From Corydoras sp. C115 (Eukaryota; Chordata; Actinopteri; Siluriformes; Callichthyidae), in NCBI GenBank assembly GCA_019802505.1, contig JAFMOC010000088.1, forward strand, positions 1,734,001 to 1,798,000: a DNA stretch of 64,000 bases. The letters are read 5' to 3'. The translations under genes were made by a program, and so were the position numbers. Below, in pieces: positions 42,501 through 64,000 of the stretch. A model generated the notes under the pieces. That model did not search any database, was not told the origin of the DNA, and was given only the letters and a program-made list of their open reading frames with translations. The stretch's first letter is position 1. Each line of letters begins with the position of its first letter.

Positions 42501-43087
42501 CCAGGTTGTCCATCTTTCTTTCTCTCTGTCTTTATTCTATAGATACATACTCCTTTTTCTAATTCAGTTAAGATGCCATTGCAGTACCCTGCCAGGAGTA
42601 AATAGGATTAGGTCTGCACATGTCATGTACATAAACATAGTAGTGCTTTCAGTTTATTTTTCTTGTAAAAAGCATTTTACTTAAGTTTTAACTGCAGAAT
42701 GTGAATGTGTTTTCTTGGATAAAGTACAAAAAACACACAAAAAAACAACTTTCCTGTAATTCAGCAGAGGTGTTTTTAGAACAATGAACCTCATCTACTT
42801 GGGTATCCTGCGTTTTTCATATTTTATTATTTGCTGCAGGGGAAACACCTTATTCCAAGTTCTCACTTCCTGTTTTAAATTTAAACAGTCAAAACCTTAA
42901 TTTAATTAATGGAAGATTAAAAGCTGTTCTCAGATAAATGATAGCCAAATTCCAAAGACAATTTCCTGTATTTGATTTTAAATTCTCAGTAAAGTGTCAC
43001 TTTCTACACCGATTATTTTTAACGAACAGAGTGAATCATAATTTCATCCCTCCAAACAAAGCTAATTTAGTTTATTTGGTTTGAGGG

Positions 43088-43345
43088 TAGGGAAGCATGG
43101 TGCCTTAGTGGTTAGCATGTTCTCCCCTTAGCGCTGGGGATTACAGGTTCAAATCACAATCTGGGTGGAGTTTCCATGTTTTTTCCATGTCCACGTGGGT
43201 TTCCTCCCACAATCCAAAAACATGGATTCAAGGTAAATTGCCCCATATAGTGTGTTTGTGTGTGTGTGCCCAGCGATAGATTGGCACCCTGTCATGGGTC
43301 CAAGCACCCGAAATGTTCTCCCCTGTAAGGGAATGGGGAACTCCC
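43088..43345 (+). repeat. SINE A, diverged
   Basis: GGGAAGCATGGTGCCTTAGTG at the head (start shown), TTACAGGTTCAAATCAC at the B box and later blocks GATTGGCACCCTGTCATGGG and GTTCTCCCCTG are present. The tail has decayed. Confidence 0.75.
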
Positions 43346-43569
43346 TACCTAGGGGAAGCCTACTCTTTATAGGATATGATTAATTTATGTAGAGAACCTT
43401 GTGGGGGAGCACCTATAAGGTAAATAAATTGTAATTGACTGAACAACAAAAAAGGACAGAAATATACCATCCAATAAAAATAGGGTAAATCTGGACCTAA
43501 AAGCCAGATTGGATAATGAGCAGATTTGATTATACTGCGGTGTAACTGGTTTTTCCTACTGAATGTTAT

Positions 43570-43622
43570 TATTTGTAAGTCGTCTTTGATAAAAATGTCT
43601 GTTAAACGTAGTGTAAATTACA
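43570..43622 (+). repeat. L2-type 3' tail fragment
   Basis: TTGTAAGTCGTCTTTGATAA followed by AATGTCTGTTAAACG is a mutated L2 3' stem-loop and tail. Confidence 0.5.
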
Positions 43623-44257
43623 ACGCTACACTACAACACCTGTAAAGAATTAAAGAATTAAAACTGCACAATGCAGGAGTGATAAGTAGGAACAAGTGAG
43701 GCGGGTAGGAACTAGAATACATTTCTTCTCAATGTGTTCCTTTTAGGCATAGAAAAAACGTTTGTTATTTTCAGTTGATTTAACAGAAAAATTAAACTAA
43801 ATAGATAAATGTTATTACTTGTACTTTGTTGAGTACTTTTACACATTTGTCTATTCTTCATAAACTATATAGTCTGATAATTCATATGATTTAAAAAAAG
43901 AAAGTGATCAAAAATGGAAGCTATTTACTTTGAACATCATCAGAATTTTCAATGTGCACTTAACGCTTTAACTATACTTTTATATCGAGTTCACAAACAT
44001 GTTTTAGACTTCTTCAAAGATTAAAACTTCTTTAGACATAGTAAAAATTGCAATATAATTTACAGTGGCCATTGTAAAAATCAGCATACAGTATTGATAA
44101 CTTTCAGAGCATTATCAAGGAGGGGGAAGGTGTATGGCACCACCAACACCTTGCCAACATCAGATGTTCAATCCAGGAGGATCTTGATTAGGGATATTTC
44201 AAGACATAGACATTTAACAACAATTTTGTATGTATGAAACTTAAATGTCATACCATG

Positions 44258-44470
44258 CATTTACATTTAGCAGATGCTTTTATTCAAAGTGACTTACAAA
44301 GTCACAAGTCAGTTGTTACTTCAAAAACAGCTACACTGTAGTGCTATCAAACCTATCAGTATCTGATACCCTTTTTAAATAAAAACAAATATATATATAA
44401 ATTTTATACCAGGTGTTCGTGAAAGAGATGTGTTTTGAGTTGTTTCTAAAAGTTTTTTTTTTGCCCAAAA
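44258..44470 (-). repeat. L2-clade LINE 3' fragment
   Basis: ACATTTAGCAGATGCTTTTA is the reverse of the L2 3' stem-loop. It is followed by the L2 3' region (GACTTACAAAGTCACAAGTC, then GTGAAAGAGATGTGTTT). Confidence 0.65.
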
Positions 44471-44548
44471 CACCAAAATCTTTATGGAATGGTGGTACCA
44501 AAAAAAATATACACATACACACAGCTATGTTATATTTTCATGCACATT

Positions 44549-45446
44549 TTTATTGAACAGTAATATAAAATACTCTTTTAATAGTTGTGAGTGCATGCTG
44601 CATTAGCCAACAGTTTGGAAGTTAAATTACAAAAGCAAGGTCTAATGGTTTGTAGTGAATTATTTGGGCACTTACGCATTTACCCTAAAAATTTAAATAC
44701 AAACAAAACAAAAAAAAACTCAATGGAGTATTTTATTTTCTTAAAGTATTGAGCAATAACAAAAAAGCAAACTTCCTAATAATAATAATAATAATAATAA
44801 TAACAACATTAACAATATTAATAATAATAAAATTACACTTTATCTGTGTCATGTTTACAAAAAAAAGAACAAAATGTTTTGTATGCAATAAAAGCCATCA
44901 TGCATTTCGAGTACACATGTAATCACAAACCTGTGTCACAAGAACAACGAAACATGCTAAAAATTGGACTACATGTGTACCTACAGGCGTAAAACCATGA
45001 GCCGTCATTCAATATTAAATAGTTCGATGCTTTAATTACAAAATAATTCAAAAGGCCTGAAGCTTCATCCCAGCGTTAAAGAATGGCAGAATACATTTTC
45101 AGTATATATTGACTAAGCACACTACAGATCAAAACCAGCATTGGCAGCCAAATAATTCATCCATATTTCCTTTGATAATTCTTATAAAACATGCATAGAC
45201 AGATGCTTTCTGTTGTATGTCTTTTTCATACAGAATACAGGTGCTTTATCATGATTTTGTTTGTTCACAATACTTAGAAAGAAAAGGAACACTCACAGAA
45301 TACCAGCAAGCCACAACAAATCTATCCCCTTTCCTGAATTAAACAAAGGCTAATGTTTATTTAGTGATTGGTATGAATTCCAGTTCTAAACCTCGAGAAA
45401 ATGGGTCCTTGCTATAAAGCAACTTATCCATATTACAGATCAAAGT

Positions 45447-45486
<40 letters not shown>

Positions 45487-46185
45487 ACAGGCACACACAC
45501 TCGCACACCCCCACACGCACACACACATGCACACGCACAAACATGCACACGCACACATACACCAAAGAAACCTGAGGTAAGCATCTGTACAAAACCATTA
45601 AACATTCAATTTTTGGCATTACATTGTTGCAACATTCTTTTAAGACTGCCTAATTTACTTTAGAGCTAGTTTATAAGAGTAGCAAAAAAGATATCAATAA
45701 ATAGTCCTTATTTAGTTTGTACACCCTTTTCATGTTAAAAACTTTATGTTCTGTATTTTAGTGCTGTCTTTTGTAAACATACAATAATTAGTAAGTTACA
45801 CATATGAAAAACTGCTAACCATTAAATGAGTAAAGGCCTTTTCACACAAGATCTCGGACTCCATTCACTGACTCTAATACACAACTGAGTGCTCCCTCAA
45901 CATTTACTCATCCAGAAAAGAGTGAACCTGCAAGAACTTTGCATGGTTTTTAAAAGCAAATTATTTTTAAAGGCATATCCAAAGGACTAAGAGAGTGTCT
46001 TTCCTAATCAGGTTCGATCAACTCCACTCTCCCCTTAACCTCCCTCTCTATCCTCACTTATATTGATCTTTCTCCTTCTCATCCACTTGCGATGCCCACC
46101 CTCTGCACTCATACATCTGGCTACTGCATGGAGAGAGAGAGGAAGGAGCCTGACAATTGCATGGGTGGGATATAGAGGCGATCAA
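44549..46185 (-). other. Probable ppp3ca 3' untranslated region
   Basis: About 1.6 kb lies between the stop and an AATAAA (plus-strand TTTATT, 44549-44554). It contains an (AC)n tract at 45446-45485 with a degenerate extension to about 45560, and an (AAT)n tract at 44779-44805. Confidence 0.5.
45446..45560. repeat. (AC)n microsatellite
   Basis: A pure AC core is followed by interrupted ACACGC/ACATGC units. Confidence 0.95.
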
Positions 46186-62104
<15,919 letters not shown>

Positions 62105-62109
62105 AAAAA

Positions 62110-62550
62110 AAAATTAAAATATCTAAAGCAACTTGCAAATGAGAACATAGTCTGCAAGAAAGTAACCAGTTAAATTGCAGTATTATTAATACTAATAATA
62201 CTAATTTAAACATTAATCCTAATCACTACGCTCTGGTTGGAGGGCCTAAATTTCCTCCCAACATTTATTTCTTGTAAATGCTGAATGTCTTAGCATTAAA
62301 GACAAGGCTAGCTAGAGCCTTCCACTATTTAGCAGTAACGAAAGATCAGCGAGAACTTGGCATCACAGTGGGAAGTAAGAATGCAGAAACAGTGTTCGTT
62401 TTGTTGGCTAATGTCAATGCCTTGTAGTTTTAGCTGCGGAGTGTTTTAAATGTTTCATTTGTCTTAGCATTACAGACAAAGCTATGAAGATCATTTCACT
62501 ATTTAGCAGTGTAAAAAGATGAGTATGAGCTTCTCGCGATCATAAAAAAA
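62110..62550 (-). repeat. Old L2-clade LINE 3' fragment
   Basis: GCAACTTGCAAATGAGAACA and two diverged versions of the L2 3' block (about 62288-62360 and 62462-62540, each with a form of TTAGCATTAMAGACAARGCTA) are present. The block looks internally duplicated. Confidence 0.5.
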
Positions 62551-62559
62551 AAAGCAATC

Positions 62560-62900
62560 ATAAAAAAATGAGACTGGAATTTGCAGAAATGCATCGACAA
62601 ACCACAAAGCTTGTGGGAATATGTCCTTTAGACAGATGAGACAGAACTGGAGCTTTTTATCAATTCACATCAGCCTTGATCACTGTACCTGCTGTGAAAC
62701 ATGGAGGAGGCGCAGTTATATTTTGGTGCTGCTTTGCTGCATCTGGCACAGCATGTTTTAAATCTGCGCATGGTACAATTGAAACTAAAAACTATCAGGG
62801 CATGCTGAAGAGAAATGTGCTGCCCATTTTCAGAAAGCCTCAAGGGTTGTGTCAAAAACTATTAAGTTCGAGGAACCATAAATTTTGGCCAGGTCATTTT
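62560..62900 (+). pseudogene. Tc1-like transposase relic
   Basis: A plus-strand frame gives VKHGGGAVIFWCCFAASGTA then KNYQGMLKRNVLP, matching the glycine-rich block of Tc1 transposases (HGGGSxMxWGCFAAxGTG). Upstream LRQMRQNWSFLS-like codons resemble the SDETKxELF block. Both ends are missing. Confidence 0.75.
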
Positions 62901-62998
62901 TATTATTGTTATTTTTTAATATGCTTAAATATTGCCTCTTTAAATCGCAATGTAAACGTTGCTCATGTTTAAGTTTAAATCTTAAAAAGTACAATCAT

Positions 62999-63135
62999 CC
63001 ATCCATCCATCCATCATCTTCTGCTTTATCCTAAAAAAATAGGGGGGGGGGGGGTTTCCCATGCCCATCCAGGGGATAACGTTTCGGGCGTAGGGCAGAT
63101 ACACCCAGGACAGGACGCCAATCTATCGCTGGGCA
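62999..63135 (-). repeat. 5'-truncated SINE A with near-perfect 15-bp duplication
   Basis: This is a 137-bp copy from (ATCC)n to CTATCGCTGGGC. The flanks AAAAAGTACAATCAT and AAAAAGTATAATCAT differ at one position. A poly-G run lies at 63043. Confidence 0.82.
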
Positions 63136-63487
63136 AAAAAGTATAATCATTTTTTGGAATTGAAACCATAGGTGTCCTAAATTAAAATGCCAGCCACAGC
63201 ATTCTACAGAGCCATACAATACCCTTTGGTATGTGCTTAGTTGGCCAGGGGTTTGTCCCACAATAAAATAATGTCCCAAAACAAAAGTCCAAATTATGTC
63301 AAAACTGTAAAAAAAGAAAATGGTAAGCTTGAAAACCAGTTGCCAGCACCCATCAAGCCGGTTTGTGATGAGTAATTGTGATTAGTAAATAAGAAATAAT
63401 GTGTTATTTAATAAGATAATTAAAATAGGTTGATATTTATAAAAATCTGCCTAATTAGGGGCAACGATGATGTAATATTCACGTTGG

Positions 63488-63834
63488 GAGTTATGGTGGC
63501 TTAGTGGGTAGCATGTTCACCTCCCATTGCTGGGGATCCAGGTTGTAATTACAATCTGGGTGGAGTTCTCATGTTCTCCCCATGTCGGCGTTGGTTTCCT
63601 CCAGGTTCTCCAGTTCCCTCCCAAAGTACAAAAACATGGATTTGATGGAAATTGAATGCTCTAATTTATCCCATTAAGTGTGAGTTTGTGTGAGTGAGTG
63701 TGCCCAGTGATTGCCGCCCTGTACTGGGTGTATCCGCCCAGCGGCTGAAACGTTCTCCCCTGGATAAGATGTGGAACCCCCCACCCACAACCCTAGTAGA
63801 GGACTAAGCGGAAGATAATGAACGAATGAATAAA
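63488..63834 (+). repeat. SINE A, near full length, diverged
   Basis: GGGAGTTATGGTGGCTTAGT at the head, GATCCAGGTTGTAATTACAA replacing the B box, and tail GAACGAATGAATAAA. The B box has been mutated, so the copy is old. Confidence 0.8.
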
Positions 63835-64000
63835 TCACTGCTGCCTAGTTATTCAAGAAGATGTAAAGTAAAAAAGATATAATGCTTACTGACTTATGAG
63901 ACTTCCCACTACCATCCTCTGACGTGCTCGTGTTGTGTACTAAACCACTGGGGTATTAAAGCTGGCTCACATGTAATGTTTTAATTCTTTCATAGCCAGC

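Overview
This 64 kb window is AT-rich, intron-rich, repeat-dense vertebrate nuclear DNA from a teleost fish. Support for this comes from four recognisable vertebrate genes with GT-AG introns, fish-type tRNA-derived SINEs in about 30 copies, L2-clade LINEs ending in the GGATA stem-loop, Tc1-like and hAT-like DNA transposons, and long (AT)n/(CT)n/(GT)n microsatellites. An otophysan such as a catfish is plausible from the repeat style, but the sequence alone does not fix the species.

All four host genes lie on the minus strand. From low to high coordinates they are: h2az1 (histone H2A.Z.1, 2457-4047, complete), ddit4l (REDD2, mTORC1 inhibitor, 15079-16206, complete), an endomucin-like sialomucin gene emcn (22377-41238, apparently complete, 15 coding exons) and the 3' half of ppp3ca (calcineurin A alpha, 46186-60655, running off the right edge). 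The order H2AZ1 - DDIT4L - EMCN - PPP3CA is that of human 4q23-q24, so this is an old conserved block, and position supports the weaker emcn call.

The most notable host feature is emcn. Its glycosylated ectodomain is encoded by eleven small exons, all of phase 1-1, each encoding a variant of A-N-N-Q-T/S-S-T-S followed by Thr/Ser/Pro. Introns are also similar between units, so the domain grew by exon-plus-intron tandem duplication. One roughly 1.1 kb, two-exon duplication (29693-30868 and 31936-32990) is young enough to be nearly identical, and a truncated SINE landed in only one copy.

Between the genes and in the introns lies a layered transposon record. It includes a Tc1-like element (8541-10516) with an uninterrupted 344-residue DD34E transposase and a full-length SINE in its 5' leader, two solo LTRs with perfect 5-bp target duplications, hAT-type MITEs (one carrying a SINE), a foldback MITE with a palindromic core, and a perfect 154-bp palindrome built on an (AT)n tract. 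SINEs are also inserted into each other. Several 5'-truncated SINEs begin at the same internal position, suggesting a short subfamily.

No CRISPR array, rRNA, stand-alone tRNA gene or operon is present. Most long open frames in the window are microsatellite (Ile-Tyr repeats) or SINE translations and are not genes.
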